Positions 32,401 through 45,705 of a DNA stretch of 64,000 bases are shown here, one piece after another. The notes beneath the pieces are model-generated. The model ran no database searches. It saw only the letters and a program-made list of their open reading frames with translations, and was not told the DNA's origin. The first letter of the stretch is position 1. Each line of letters begins with the position of its first letter. A program made the translations under genes and the position numbers. Source of the DNA: Syngnathus acus (lineage: Eukaryota; Chordata; Actinopteri; Syngnathiformes; Syngnathidae); the NCBI RefSeq assembly GCF_901709675.1, contig NC_051104.1:4881501-4945500 (forward strand), read 5' to 3'.

Positions 32401-35400
32401 GTCATTTATTGACAGAGAACCTGCGTTATATTTTTTTCTCATTACAATATCGTTGGTGAAAGAACAATTTTACAACTCCTCCGATTTTGCAATAGCGCTC
32501 CCGTTTTTTATTTTTCTACATTTGAAGTCAATCCAAGTGACCTTATGACATACGTCATCCATGTTGTTCACAACAGCATCCGGTAGGTGACAGTATTGAG
32601 CCAAGTTCAATGACTAGATCAATTCATTTGATTCACTACAATAAACAGGTTTGAAGCAAACAAATGTTCATTCTTAGACGGTCACTGTCACGGGGGATTT
32701 AGTTGAGAGGTCCAAAGTTCCTTTTGACGTGTATCTTAATGCAAAAAATATCTAATAATCCTGTTTTTGGAAAACACAGACATTCCCTCAGGGCCACCTT
32801 CAATGTATAGTCTGTCTCAGTCCAGTCACAAAAGAAAAAAAAAAAAAACCATCACTTCAGAATGTAACCGTCTTTATTTATGTAGCACATTTGCATATAC
32901 AATAATGATACAATTACAATAAATAAGAGTAAATTAAAACCCAAATTTACAGTATAGACAGTACATATGAATATAAGGCCTACTGTATATAAGGTGTAAT
33001 TTACATTTGACTCATTTTCGCCACGTGTTGTGTTCTAGCTGTGACGCCGGGAGAATTTGGCACATTAGACAGGCCACTGACTTGTTTGTCAAAAGTGCTC
33101 CTTTTCCTCTTGCTGTGTGGTAATTGCTCTACAAATCACAATGACTGCTGCAGGGAGTGAAGAGGCAGCGGCAGGCCTCATTGGCGTTCACCATTTGGGA
33201 GTGGGTTGCCATGGCCACAGATCCACTTCGACTGGCTGAGAGTGGGATTAGTCTTAATTAACACTAATGATCAGCCAACTCACATGCGATTTATTGGATC
33301 GAGCCTAATGATTTCACTTTGTCATTTGTAACAGCCAATCAATACATTTCCCTTAAAGTGCCGTTAAGGTCAAATTTAAAGATTTGCTTTGGTCCATAAT
33401 TCTATTTATACCTATGGATGATCACAAAATATTTTTATTTCACAACTTTTTCTGTTGCTTTCATAAGGATTACACAATTTAACACATCTTCCCACACACA
33501 CCTTATAAGAGAAAGCCCCACCCACTCTATCATAAAATGCCAAACACCCTCCTGGCATTTTGCTTTTGTTTCCACGCGCCATCTGCCACAAAACGGACGT
33601 GAACATCATTTCGTAGATTAACAAAATGTCATCACCTGACTCCCGCTCTTTAGTTTTCGTCTATTGTCGACTGAGGGAGAAAATAGCATCAAATCCAAAT
33701 TTTCTGCTCAAAACAAAATGTAAACTCAATACAATAAATAATCAAATAACAGTTTAGTAATTTCAATAGTGTCATTGCTGACCCCTTATATAACCGACCA
33801 GGGTACACTGAGAAAAAAAAAAAAAGCCTTTACTTAAATTGGATGTTTATGCTTTTTCTCGTCGAGTTATGACTCCAATTTATGCGTCTCCAGCATTCGG
33901 CAAAAGAAAGAGATGTGGCGTGAAACCAAACACACTTCCAAATGGATTGCTTGCGTGTTAGCAGATATAGCGCAATAAGTGCTGAGTGAGTCCTTGTGTG
34001 TAAACACTCCCACAGTATGGAATAAAATACTGCCGTAAGTTCAGCGTGAGCGCCCACTATGTATACACAGTTAGTCGGCTCACACGTATAGTGAAAAAAC
34101 AATTTCATGTTTCTATATATATGATTGACACATTGCTATCAGTTCAAGTTGAGCTCAGGCAAACATCTGACAGCTCCGTTGACGTGGAGCACAACCTCAT
34201 CCATCCCCCTGCCCTCGGATGAACTTCCTGTGAATTGCCGGTGTTGTTTCTCACACGGGAAAGTCACAGTTTGGGTGCTGATATGTCACACTGCATTTAA
34301 ACTGATGCAACCTGCCTCAGAATTGCTTGTTTTTGTTTATTTATGTACTTATTTTGATATTTACTCATTATTTCTGCTTATATTTATACAAATGCAATTT
34401 TTTATAAAAGTTCAAACAGCACTACTTTTATCACACTAAATATCCTCTTAAATATCTTTTTTTGGATTAAATATTCAGTGCCTGTAGATGTAAACACCGT
34501 TTTCCGCCCTGCTTCTGACAAAGACTATTGCCCTCATCCGCCCGCCACCCCCTGGCCTATTTTTTTTTAAAGCTTTATAGTGGCTTTATAGCAGCATTAA
34601 AAAAGTTAAAGCATACCGGAGCTGTGATAGAAGCAGTCAACAGAACGTTGCTGGACACAATAACGATAATAAAAAGCAGAAGATGGACATTTGAGGTTGG
34701 AAAGTAAGCACTTGCAAAGCCTCTGTGGGTGTTCTTATGTATTTGCGGATGATTGTTGTTTGCGTGGGCTTGAATTAAAGTTCTGGAAGCTGCGTGGATG
34801 ACATCTTGACAAACTGTCAGCCAGCACATGAAGCAAATCTGACAGCAATTTAATCATGCATCTCATCTTGATTATGGGCTAGGATGCAAACGCTTGCCGG
34901 AATTCCATCTCGGGCTGCTACCATATATCAATTCCTCTTCTGTGCCTACTCAATGTGGGAGTGTCTGTAAGGACAGAGAGGGCAAAAAGAGAAATCAAAC
35001 TATTTCTGTTGTGTGTGGGAGTCGCTTGTGGGTTTTTATTTTCATCTGCTCTGACTTACGGCTGCGACTCCTCCAAAATGTACAGTAAGCCTAGCAGCTG
35101 CGTTTGTTTGGAAAATGAGACGGTCGGTCTCCACGTCGATCGATGTGGGAGCTAACCATCATGACTGGAGTGTAAATCAGAGGCGCTTTAGTTTTGCTTC
35201 TTGCTACTCCAGACTTTCCAGGTGAATTCGGGTCAAAACCCTTGATTGCATTTGTCCTAATGAAACAAATTGGAGATTCACTGCAGGCAGTTTTGAGATG
35301 GACCATCACACATCAACCCACACAGCCTAAAGTGATCCTCTTAATCTTTCCCAGAGGTCGTGATGTGATTGAAGTCCTCACTCTGCTAAATACCACAGCT

Positions 35401-35550
35401 CAGGGCAATTGGGAAAAGAAAAAAAAAATGCATTGATTGAAAATTGACACCTGTGATGTAAAGATCATTTCCAACAAGTAATTTAACTTTCTTAATGGTT
35501 AGCACCTCAAAGCTGCAGTCAACAAAAAATTCATACTACGAATATTAACT

Positions 35551-35743
35551 ACCGTATTTTCCGCACTATAAGGCCCACCGGATTATAAGGCGCGCCTTCA
35601 ATGACTGGCCCATTTTAAAACTTTGTCCATATATAAGTCTATATATTTGGACACGCTTGCCGTAGTGACTCAATATTAGTCCATATATAAGGCGCACCGG
35701 ATTATAAGGCGCACTGTCGGCTTTATAGTGCGGAAAATACGGT
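35551..35743 (+). mobile_element. MITE copy 2
   Basis: Inverted ends ACCGTATTTTCCGCACTATA and TATAGTGCGGAAAATACGGT, flanked by TA on both sides. It is the shortest of the six copies and lacks the GAGAAAATTGGAGGTTTTTAG segment near the right end. Confidence 0.93.
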
Positions 35744-38700
35744 ACTTCTGCATTACATCATTTCATTGCATGTGGAGCAAGCAGTCAGCTGTCAACTTCA
35801 CTTAAAAAGGTCTACTTCACTTAACAATGTTATAGCCCATTGGAGTATTTCTTTTACCCGGTTAATGTGATTTTTTTTGTTCCTGAACCTCAGCGTACCG
35901 CGACAGCCCGTCACGGCATGTAGATGTCACGTTCACCTTCTAACACAATTGTGAGCTGTCACCTCTGAGGCGTGAGCGACGTTTGCTTTTAATACAGTAT
36001 ATCAAGCAAAAGTGAAGTAGCAATTATTTATTACCAGAAGGATGAAAGCGCCCCATGCTGCTCGGTAGCCGTGGGTTGTCAACCCCTGCTCTCGTTACAA
36101 AAATCCAACAATATTTTTTTTCCCTCCTGGCTTATTCCCCGTTGACTTTAACGTCAGAGCACCACTCGGCTCTCATTACATCACTAAGATGGTAAATGTG
36201 ATTGGTTGTGTGTTTCCAGGAATGCTACGCAGACGTGGCCATTAGTTGATGTGTCTTGAGGGAAGCTGGTGGATGGAGAGCATCGACATCATGCCAACAA
36301 CTGCTGCTGAAAGGAATAAAGGTGAATTTAATTAGAACGGCACTCGCGGGTAGTAACCGGCGTTGGCCCGTATCAGTGCTCAAAATTTGTCGGACTGAGT
36401 GCGGCTAATGAGAGGTTTCGTTTACAGAGAATCATTTGATTTGAATTAGCCCCGACATAGATGGCTTGGTGTTGAACTATTCATAAGCCAAACTTTATTC
36501 TAAATAAGGGCAAAATGACTTTCTGTGTGACGATGGTGTTTGTTAGTCAACCGTGATGCTTCCGTTGCATCTTGAGCTGCAACCTCATTGACCTGCATGC
36601 TAACTGTCTAGGGATTTACCGGCTAATGGAAGCTGGAACATTGCGGGGTGGGCAGGACCGCAACGTGCATTATGGCGCAGCATTGCAACAATCAATATGC
36701 TACAAACAGTACAGGCATGAAATAATCATTTTAATATGCTAGGATAGCCCTCTAGAAATGAGTTTGTCCGAGCCAGGGGTCAGACTTTTCATCATCGTTG
36801 CAGTCGGATGCTTGCTCCTACTTCTGGAGCCGCGGCTGAATGTAAAAGTGAGCTCTTGTAAAAATATTTTAACTCGTGGAGGCAGCACTGGCGGAGCTAG
36901 GAGTTTTTGATACTTCAGAAGGTCGGCAAAACAAATGAAAAAATCTTTACAAACCCTCAAAATTCTGCAGAAAACGCTGATAAGTATTAATTATATGTTG
37001 GAAAAAAAATCCTGGAAAACACACAAAACTAAAAATACCCAAAAGTGAATTATCTGGCCTGGCATTTTTAGGGGCCAAGCATATTTTAGAGGTGACCAGT
37101 GCCCCCGCTACCCCCCATCTAGTTCCGCCAGTGGGAGACAGCAGTTCACTTTGTGTACCTTATGGAAATACAAACAAACCATGAACTTAATAGATTGCTT
37201 TCCCAAAAACTCTGCATCCCCTTTCACCGTATTAAAAGTTCAGGCGGTCGAGTTGGGCATTAACAGAGATTTAGTGAAAGCAAAGACTATTAAAAAAAAA
37301 AAAACATCAGCGATGTGATGCTGCTGATAAACACAACAGACAGACCGTATGGTAGCAAAGCAGCTTTAAACGTCCGCGGGGATGTATTAAAAACATTATG
37401 TTGCTCAGACGTTGACAATATTTGTTGGAAACTATTGGACGAAAATCCAGCGCTCCAAACAAATAACACCATTTGACAAGATAGCCAACAACATCTAATA
37501 GCGTTGCCGTGTTGCTCGTGACAAAAGCAAGCAAGTGTCGTGTTTAATTGTGCTTTTTTTTTTTGTAAACAACGCTATCAGTATCCCGTGCTCATTATTA
37601 GGTTATTGCTTTTTTATTGCTATCCTAATTTGGCTGCGGGCTTGTTTATGCAAGCCACATTATCCCCTACAGATAAGCATGTATTATTACCAGCTACAGT
37701 AATCTAATCAATATTAATTACAGCCGAATTAACGATTCACAAAGCTCCTCATCATTAATCGAACCAAGCGCGGTGCCTTACATCACAATTCACAGTGTGC
37801 AAGCTATTTTCGCAGGTTTAAATTAACCCTTGAGTGACATTTGCTTTTTGTAGCTTTAAAGTCCATTTGAGCTGACCTTTTAGATGACTCACAAACGTCC
37901 TCCTCAGCTCCCGGAGTGGTGAGTCAGCTGACAATTACTCCAAATGACATCCTGTCAATTGGAAGAGGATTCGCTCAAGGAGAGGCGGAGAATAAAGCGC
38001 TTTCATTGAGGAGGGGAAGTATTGTCGGTGCACGTTCACGCTCCTTTCTTGCTTTTAATTTACTTTGATGTCATTAGATATGTACATCTCCAGGATATTA
38101 GTCATTTTCCTCAAATGTGAAGGGACCTTTGAAATAATGAAAAATCTAAATACCAAGATAGAATAATAAAAAACATAGAACACAGATACTCTCATTGTCT
38201 CACTGACAATGTGTGAGGTCAGTGTGATGCCAGTTTGAATGCATCTTATTAAGGTAAATGAGCGAGTCCTTGCGTCATCCCTGCTCAAGTGTTTTTTGAT
38301 ATCTGAGCAAGGTTGATGTGCTGAAAGGTCAAACTCATTGCCGTGTCGCTATGATATTTGCCAGCCAGATCACCTTCGACTCGATTCCATCTCACAAGGA
38401 CTCGCATACAATTGAGAGGTGTCGAAATGCTGCAAATGCCAAGAGGATAAATTATTTTGTTTTTCTTAACAAATAAAATACAGCCACCTAAGGATGATTT
38501 TGTGCTACAAAGTGTTTATATTGCTTCTTAGTGCTATGTTATCAAATAAAACCGTTATCATCCTTCTGCCTCTAATTTAATTTGTACATCACGGCGCAAC
38601 AAAACCGGCCAATCAAAGAGTGTCGAGACAGAAGGGGCATAGCTTTAATAGGGTGGAAAAATACGTCAACAAGAGGTGTTTTGGAAATGCTGTGACTCAC

Positions 38701-38976
38701 TTGACCTTTAAGCTCCCCATTAGTCTCATGCACTACTTGTATGTGATGTACTGTAACCGGTGGCCGTGATATCAGCTTGCTGTGGCCAGACAGTGACGAG
38801 ATGCACAAAGACATGCTGGTAGCAATATCAAGAAAGATTCTATTGGATAACTGACCTTGGAATTGATAATCAATTTCTTTGATCAGAAAATGTCGGCAAC
38901 CTGAGATGGATTACTCACAATGTCCGTCACAGGCGGTGTTAGTCACCATAAGAAGATGACATCCCTCAAGCAGAAT

Positions 38977-39002
38977 AAATAAATAAATAAATAAATAAAT
39001 AT
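38977..39002 (+). repeat. (AAAT)n microsatellite
   Basis: Six or more AAAT/TAAA units followed by poly-A/T sequence. Confidence 0.9.
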
Positions 39003-40261
39003 TTAAAATAAAATTAAAAAAAATATATTTTTTTTTTTTAATTAAAAAAATATTCAAAGATATTCAAATTCTCCACCAAACTATATTGCAAAAGAAGTCC
39101 TCACCACTTGGACTCTTGTTTTAGCACACCGAACATCCCATGCCACACTCTCCACAGACATGCATATTTAATATGGAAGCATATGGTTGTCATCGGAGGA
39201 GGTCAGCGCTTGAGGCGAAGCTGAGGCTTCTTCCTGTGGGCTATGCATCTGCCCTCCACTCGTTGGACGTTGGGATTGACAAGAAGTGAGACTCTTGTAC
39301 TCAAGGATGACGATCAGAGGTGAGGTTGTTTTTGTTTAGTATGCCCTCTACTGTCCAGGTGTGGTTACTACACTTTGAGGTGTTCACTCCTTCTTTGCAT
39401 TCCTCATCAGATGGCCGACTCAAGTCAGGTGTGTGTTTGTGGAGATACTAGCGAGAGCGTGGAAGCAACCCTCTTTGGCTGGATATGATTTTTAAAGCAT
39501 AATTTAAAAGCATTATTTTTGCATTGTTTTCAAGGTGCGTATAGTTTTCCAACAATCCACCCGCTTCCTGAGCTTCTCTCCTGAACTCCTAGTAAGTATA
39601 CATCAAGCAAAGGCATTGTTGCACATGACTGAAGTGAAATAAGGTTTTTGATGATGATCTACTTTTAAATCAGTACATACTTCACAATAGAAGACCACCA
39701 TCCTTTCACTTCGGTGGATCGTCCGTTGTACAGTGTATTGTCATTAGTGGGACTTTTATGCATGACTGAATAAAAAGCCCAAATAAACAAAACAATTGTA
39801 AAGCTTCCAGACTCCATCTTAAGCTGTGCCAGTTAAATCGAATTATGCCTGATTGTGCAAGCTCACAAACCATTCATCTGTGTTTATGGTTGTGCGCTTT
39901 AGCTTTTTTGTTTAGTCATGGCAGATTGTTTGCAGTGTGGCAGTTGTGGATGAGGCTGATCTTCCTAATGCACCTTCCTCTGCAGAGGATATAAATTAGT
40001 CTGAACTATAGAGCTGATCTACCGCTGCCAACCTCATCTGCAAAGTGAGGGGTGTGAGGCGGTATGGAGAAGATGCAATGTCAGACTGCTCTCTCTGAGT
40101 TTTCCCACAAGGACAGACTTATGGCACGACTTTTACCACATGCAGCTAAAAGCAAGTACAGCTTACTGCATTTAGTACACAAATGTGGTATCAATGAGCC
40201 CGTGATGTTTCTTGATTCACTTTTCCAGCTGTATCAATTTTATCAAACTGATATATGAACC

Positions 40262-40400
40262 TCAGAATAAATAAATGGGGCTAAAGAAGGAGCCCTGGGG
40301 AACACCGCAACAAGAAACCTTATTAAACTTGACAACCAGGGACTAAGTGACAGAGATAAACCTCGAAGTTCTTTCAGGGTTGATAATTTGATCTACCGAC
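40262..40400 (-). mobile_element. Degenerate LINE reverse-transcriptase fragment
   Basis: The minus frame reads CGVPQGSFFSPIYLF, matching the GVPQGSxLGPLLF motif of non-LTR reverse transcriptases. It is preceded by KFNKV and an interrupted stretch resembling the upstream RT segment. Stops and substitutions show it is a dead copy. Confidence 0.6.
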
Positions 40401-43400
40401 TCGTTACCAAACAAATCTTTTAAGTCTTATTACCAGAATCACTTCCCAACACTAGCTTTAGCTTTTTAATTCCCGTATCGGTCTGCTCGTACTCCAGTTG
40501 TAAATGATCTGTCTCATCAACTTAAAGGTGTTATTTCATCTAAGGTTAAAGGAAAATATATCACAACAAAAAGTATAAGACACCTTTGATAAAGTTCAAT
40601 AACAGATGAGTGAATGTGAAGTGCTAATCAAATGGTTTCTTTTGGAAAATAGTCAAGTCGTGTGAGCCTGCTTAGTCCGGGACGATGCATCGTCTCATGA
40701 ATTAAAAAGTGTCCTTGGAGATCTCCCTCCTTTTGGAAAGCTTGTTTCAGCAATCTTTTCCTCCCGTGCGTCGCGCCACTGCCTGCTCACTTCTGCTGCA
40801 GACACACTTACCATAATGAATAGCTGCAAGGGGCTGGGGTTCTTTACTGCAGCCTGGAAAATGGCCACGCTTCCACAAAGCAAAAAAAAAAAAAAAAAAT
40901 GCAGCAGCATCTGGTTAGGCAAATCACCCCACTGAAGTTTCCCAAAAATGTATTGATTTATATTAACCCCTAATATTTCAGTAAAATAATTCCATTAATA
41001 CGAGATCCTAAATGGGCCAAGCAACTTTTATGTTGTGTTATTCCTGGAGAGTGGGAGCAGTCTGCTGCTTCATTATTTATTGAAATGCTATTATACACGG
41101 CATGCATTGTTTTTGTCGTTATATTTAGACGTGAAAAGCATCGTGTGGTGAATTAGGCCAATATGGCAAAGCACAATGAAATCAACCTTTTACATAATGG
41201 TAGGCATATATTGAGATTATTTTTGTACATCTTTGGGCACTTTGCTTTTGTTTTTTTGTTTTTGCTAGCATCACAGATGCGTCCCCACTGACCTACTTGT
41301 CTCCACGGATACAGGTCAGGCAATGTCACACTCATGCGTTGCCACACACCTTCACCCTCGCACCGCATAAACACATAAATCCGTATCGAGCGAGTTCTCG
41401 AGACACAAAACACGTATACTGTAAGCATTCTGGTAATTACGTATGTACGCTAACACATGTATGGGGTCATGTCACACTTTGGCAACCTTTCACTGGCTCC
41501 AAATGCAAACACGCTGTGCAAAAAAGGCCAGATGGAATCACAGCGTGGGCTGTTGGCCTTTCATGCACTCCCGAGACTTGATTTTTTCACCATTCCTCCT
41601 CCTTCAGCAAGCAGATTTTCCTCCTTTTTAAAAATTCCAAGTCTTATGACCTTCTTATGAGCCGGCCTCGGGATATCGCTGTACATTTTGCCAACAATGC
41701 GCAACAATGTTACACTATTTATGCTTAGAAATGCCTTTTTTTTTTTTTTATGGCGAGGAAAAATCTGATTTGGACCTCACACGAGATTGTCGGTGCTGTA
41801 AATATTGATCGGAGGTTAAAGTCAATTAGAATAATAGAGCGAATAAAAATGCAGCTCTGTCTGCTCCTGGCTTTGCTGTTCAGCTTCTTCCATAAAGACG
41901 GGTCGAGAGAAAGCTTCTAAGCAGCCCAGAGTGTGATTTAAAGAGATGCAGTCGCCGACGTAAATAAGCCCTAAATACATCTTACGGAGCAGAATGCGCA
42001 TTGTACACTACCCATCAACATCCGAGCGAGAGGAATCGCTTGCCAATGCCCCGGAGGTGAACTTAAAGGGAAAATGTAGAAAACATTCGAGAAGGAAACT
42101 GAGGAATTGACTGCCTGGAAAACATTAGATTTTAATCAAGGAGATAAAGAAAGCTTAAATGCCCACAGCTTCTGTGGTGAGAACTACTTTTTAAAAAGAA
42201 TTGAACCAGTTGGACTTTCCTTCAACCTAAGCAAGCGTGAATTGTTGATGCTTATGGTGGCGGGAGCACTTGAGCTTGTATGAAATTGTTGGTTGAATCA
42301 TTAATTGTGCAATGTGAGTGCTCTTAAGAGGTTCCGTTGTCATTTTTCTTTAGCTAGTACAAGACTCCACTTCCAAATGTCATGAGAATATTTTTGAATG
42401 CAAAGCAAGAGCACTGTCAGAGAACACGGAGGCTTTTAAATGTTACCGAAGGAATCTGAATTCCCATTTTATGCCGTCAATGCTACCCATTTTCTCATTC
42501 GACACGTTCCGAGAGATCGGAATATCTCATGCAGCCGCACTTCATCAATACGACCTTTCAATCAGCAGAGCGGGCTAAGTGCTACGTGGAATATGCTAAC
42601 GTCTGAAAGCTGCATCTGGCACGGAATCGAAATTGACCACATATAAATCACTATGATTCTCTTGGCAACTACTGACTCATTTTTTTTTTTTTTACGTTTT
42701 CAAGAAAAACAGCTGGTTAAGTTGTTAGAGCCCATCTCAGCTAAGGTTGTAAAAATAAAATCATTCTGCTATTCCATGCCAGTAGTTTCACCCACAAGAG
42801 ACCTCTGTGCCCTCTTCACTACTTTCCATACCGCCTCCCTCCACCAAGTTGGACCCTTTAGCTCATTTGGTTAGGATCAATGTACAAATACCTTTAAATA
42901 CTTTGTGTGCATGCTTGTGTGTGATTTTACCTCTGTGTTATCTCGGGTGGGGTGTGTTGAGAATCGGTTCAGGTATTTTGAGGAGAAAAAGGCTGAGCAA
43001 TACTTTTGCGGAAATTGCTTCCAGCTTTGAAAAGAGGAAATACCATCGGAGGGGCAATCCTCAGCATCTATGTTCAACAACATTTTGACTGTTCGTGTCT
43101 GGACATTTTAAGTTGAAACACCTGCTCAAAGAGGCCTTGTCATGATGTTTGGATTTCATGTACAAAAAGAAATACAGTTGATTCTAAAGACTGCTCTCCT
43201 GTGATTTTAACGGTTGTACAACCTTAATTTAATTAATTGAATTAATTAAATTAATTCATTTTATTTTATTTTTTAGTTTGTCTCAGAAAAATTTAGGCCT
43301 ACTTTCCCACCCACTTGACTTGCATTTGATTCATCCTTTGCTTTCGCTCTCTAGAGATTCATTCATCAGTGATCTCAAAACATGCTCACTTGGTTGCCGA

Positions 43401-44299
43401 CTGCCACAGCAGATGGATCAAAAAAGAATCTGGTGAGTACATGTTCAAGCTGGTGGAGAGGCTAGATGTTTTTAGTTAGTCATTTCTTTTATTTTCACCA
43501 AATGTTCAAGCTGAATAACACTTACCCGCATTCATTCCATACATACATTTTTATTTATCTCTAAAATAGACACGTAATGATTGGCACTTAAAATGAATTG
43601 CCAATTTAACGTTGATGCTATATCACAGTTTGCCACTGCATCTCAGCCCTCGAAATGTTTTTCAAAAAGCTGTACACTCCACTTGATGTGCTTCAAGGTT
43701 GTCCCTGCCAAGGGTTGTTGCTAGGATGCAGTGTATAATGCTATCAAGTGACATTTAAATGGATCTATAGGTTAATATCACCGACATGTCCTCTTGTCCA
43801 CATCCCCAAAGGAGCATAGAATAGATGATACTCTTAAGAGTCTCATTCAGCCAATCACTCACTTTATAGAAAAAGAAGGTAGCGATGCCCTTCCGTGTCA
43901 CGATTAACCTCGTCTGTCTGCACTTATAAGTGCGGATGAGCATCACAAGTGACAAATGTTTTTGACTGGGCTAGTCGGGATTTTTGCTTGATGAGTCTCG
44001 TCATTGATCGTTGAAGAATGCAGTGATGAAGCCTTCTTACGATGTGGGCGGATGAACAAAGCATTCTCATTGTATTTATGACAACGTGACCAATAGGAGG
44101 ATATTGAAAGCCCTGATTTTGCCGACTAAGCGCTATGGCTTAGTTTTATGATGTAAATAATTTGCTTTGTACTTAAAGGATTACGGGAGGGAAAAAAACG
44201 CAAATAAACCCACAAAGAAATTCAACAAATGTTCCAAACCTCAAAAAATATTAATACTAATGAATATTTCATATGTGTTCCCTACATGGATGGATAAAT

Positions 44300-44511
44300 A
44301 CAGGACTGTCTCAGAAAATTTGAATATTGTGATAAAGTTTTTTATTTTCCGTAATGCAATTAAAAAAAAAAAAAAAGTCATACATTCTGGATTCATTACA
44401 AATCAACTAAAATATTGCAAGCCTTTTATTAATTTATTTTTTGTTTTTTAATTGCATTACAGAAAATAAAGAACTTTAGCACAATATTCACATTTTCTGA
44501 TACAGTCCTGT
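44300..44511 (+). mobile_element. Palindromic MITE (ACAGGACTGTCTCAGAAAAT family)
   Basis: The left end ACAGGACTGTCTCAGAAAAT, with TTTGAATATTGTGATAAAG after it, is mirrored at the right end by CTTTAGCACAATATTCACA and TTTTCTGATACAGTCCTGT. The inverted repeats extend about 65-70 bp each side, to GCAATTAAAA/TTTTAATTGC. TA flanks both ends. The transcript would fold into one long hairpin. Confidence 0.9.
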
Positions 44512-45463
44512 ATAATAATAATTCCTGGGAAAAAAAAAATCAAAAACCTTTCTTGCCCATACTAGAAGATTGTTGATCGTTTTCAACGTGACAGTACCAA
44601 TGAAGGAATTGGTAGAACTTTGTGCTGACTCATCAGTGTGAATTGATCCAGAAACGTCTCACCTGACCTCCCTCTGAGACACATCGTAGCATTTCCAGCC
44701 AGGACCACGCTTGGTGAATCAGAGTCTATACTCAATTACTTTCTCCAATATGAGGACTGTGACCCCAGTGGAAAATATACAGTACTGCAGGGCAAGGGTA
44801 GTAGAGCAAGATTTGATTTCTTAACCGGTGTTTGTGCAATAAGACGATGCAGGGATGTAAGAAAGCCTAAAGGGAGAAGTTAAATTATTGAACTGCAACC
44901 GGTTGTTTTATGATCATATTTGTCGGAAGACTTTCAGCTCTCGATATTTTGTATAATGTTGTTGCTGTGGGCGAGCTGTTTATTGGTTGATAAATTTTCA
45001 TGTGGAGCTTGCATTTTTTTTTTTTTTGCCCAAGCCTAACTATAACCAACACCCCCCCCGCCAATAGCTCAGGGTTTACGGTTGAGTGTCTCAAAGACAT
45101 TTCTTAAATCTTTTAGCTCTTTCCAAAACTTGCCGTCTCCCTCAGGTTATCTCGCTCTCTCTGGGGTGTGTAGTTCATGTGCTGAATTTAAGACAGACAA
45201 GATAAGCAATAAAGGTCGTTTCTTTGACACTTGTCCTCCAGGAGCTTCAAAAAGTACATCAAGTGGACTTTGCAGACAGCAAATCAAATATAGGCTGCTT
45301 CCCAAAAGTTAACTTTCAAGAGAATAAAAAAAAAAAGCTCTGGGCTGTGTACTTATCAAATTCAAGGGGAAAATACGTGTACCCATCTGTAGATTATTAT
45401 TATTATTATGAATACATGCAGTAAAGTGTTATTATTTCCCGCCATTGTTAGTCAACATAAATA

Positions 45464-45705
45464 CCGTATTTTCCGCACTATAAGGCGCACTGGATTATAA
45501 GGCGCACCTTCAATGAATGGCCTATTTTAAAATTTTGTCCATATATAAGATGTATACATTTGGCCCGCGGGCCGGACTTTGGACACGCCTGCTGCAGTGG
45601 CTCAATATTGGTCCATATATAAGGCACACCTGATTATAAGGCGCACCGTCGGCTTTTGAGAAAATTGGAGGTTTTTAGATGCGCCCTATAGTGCGGAAAA
45701 TACGG
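45464..45705 (+). mobile_element. MITE copy 3 (with extra internal segment)
   Basis: Full inverted ends CCGTATTTTCCGCACTATAA and TATAGTGCGGAAAATACGG with TA flanks. Compared with copies 1, 2 and 6 it carries an extra segment, TTTGGCCCGCGGGCCGGACT, in the middle. Confidence 0.93.
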
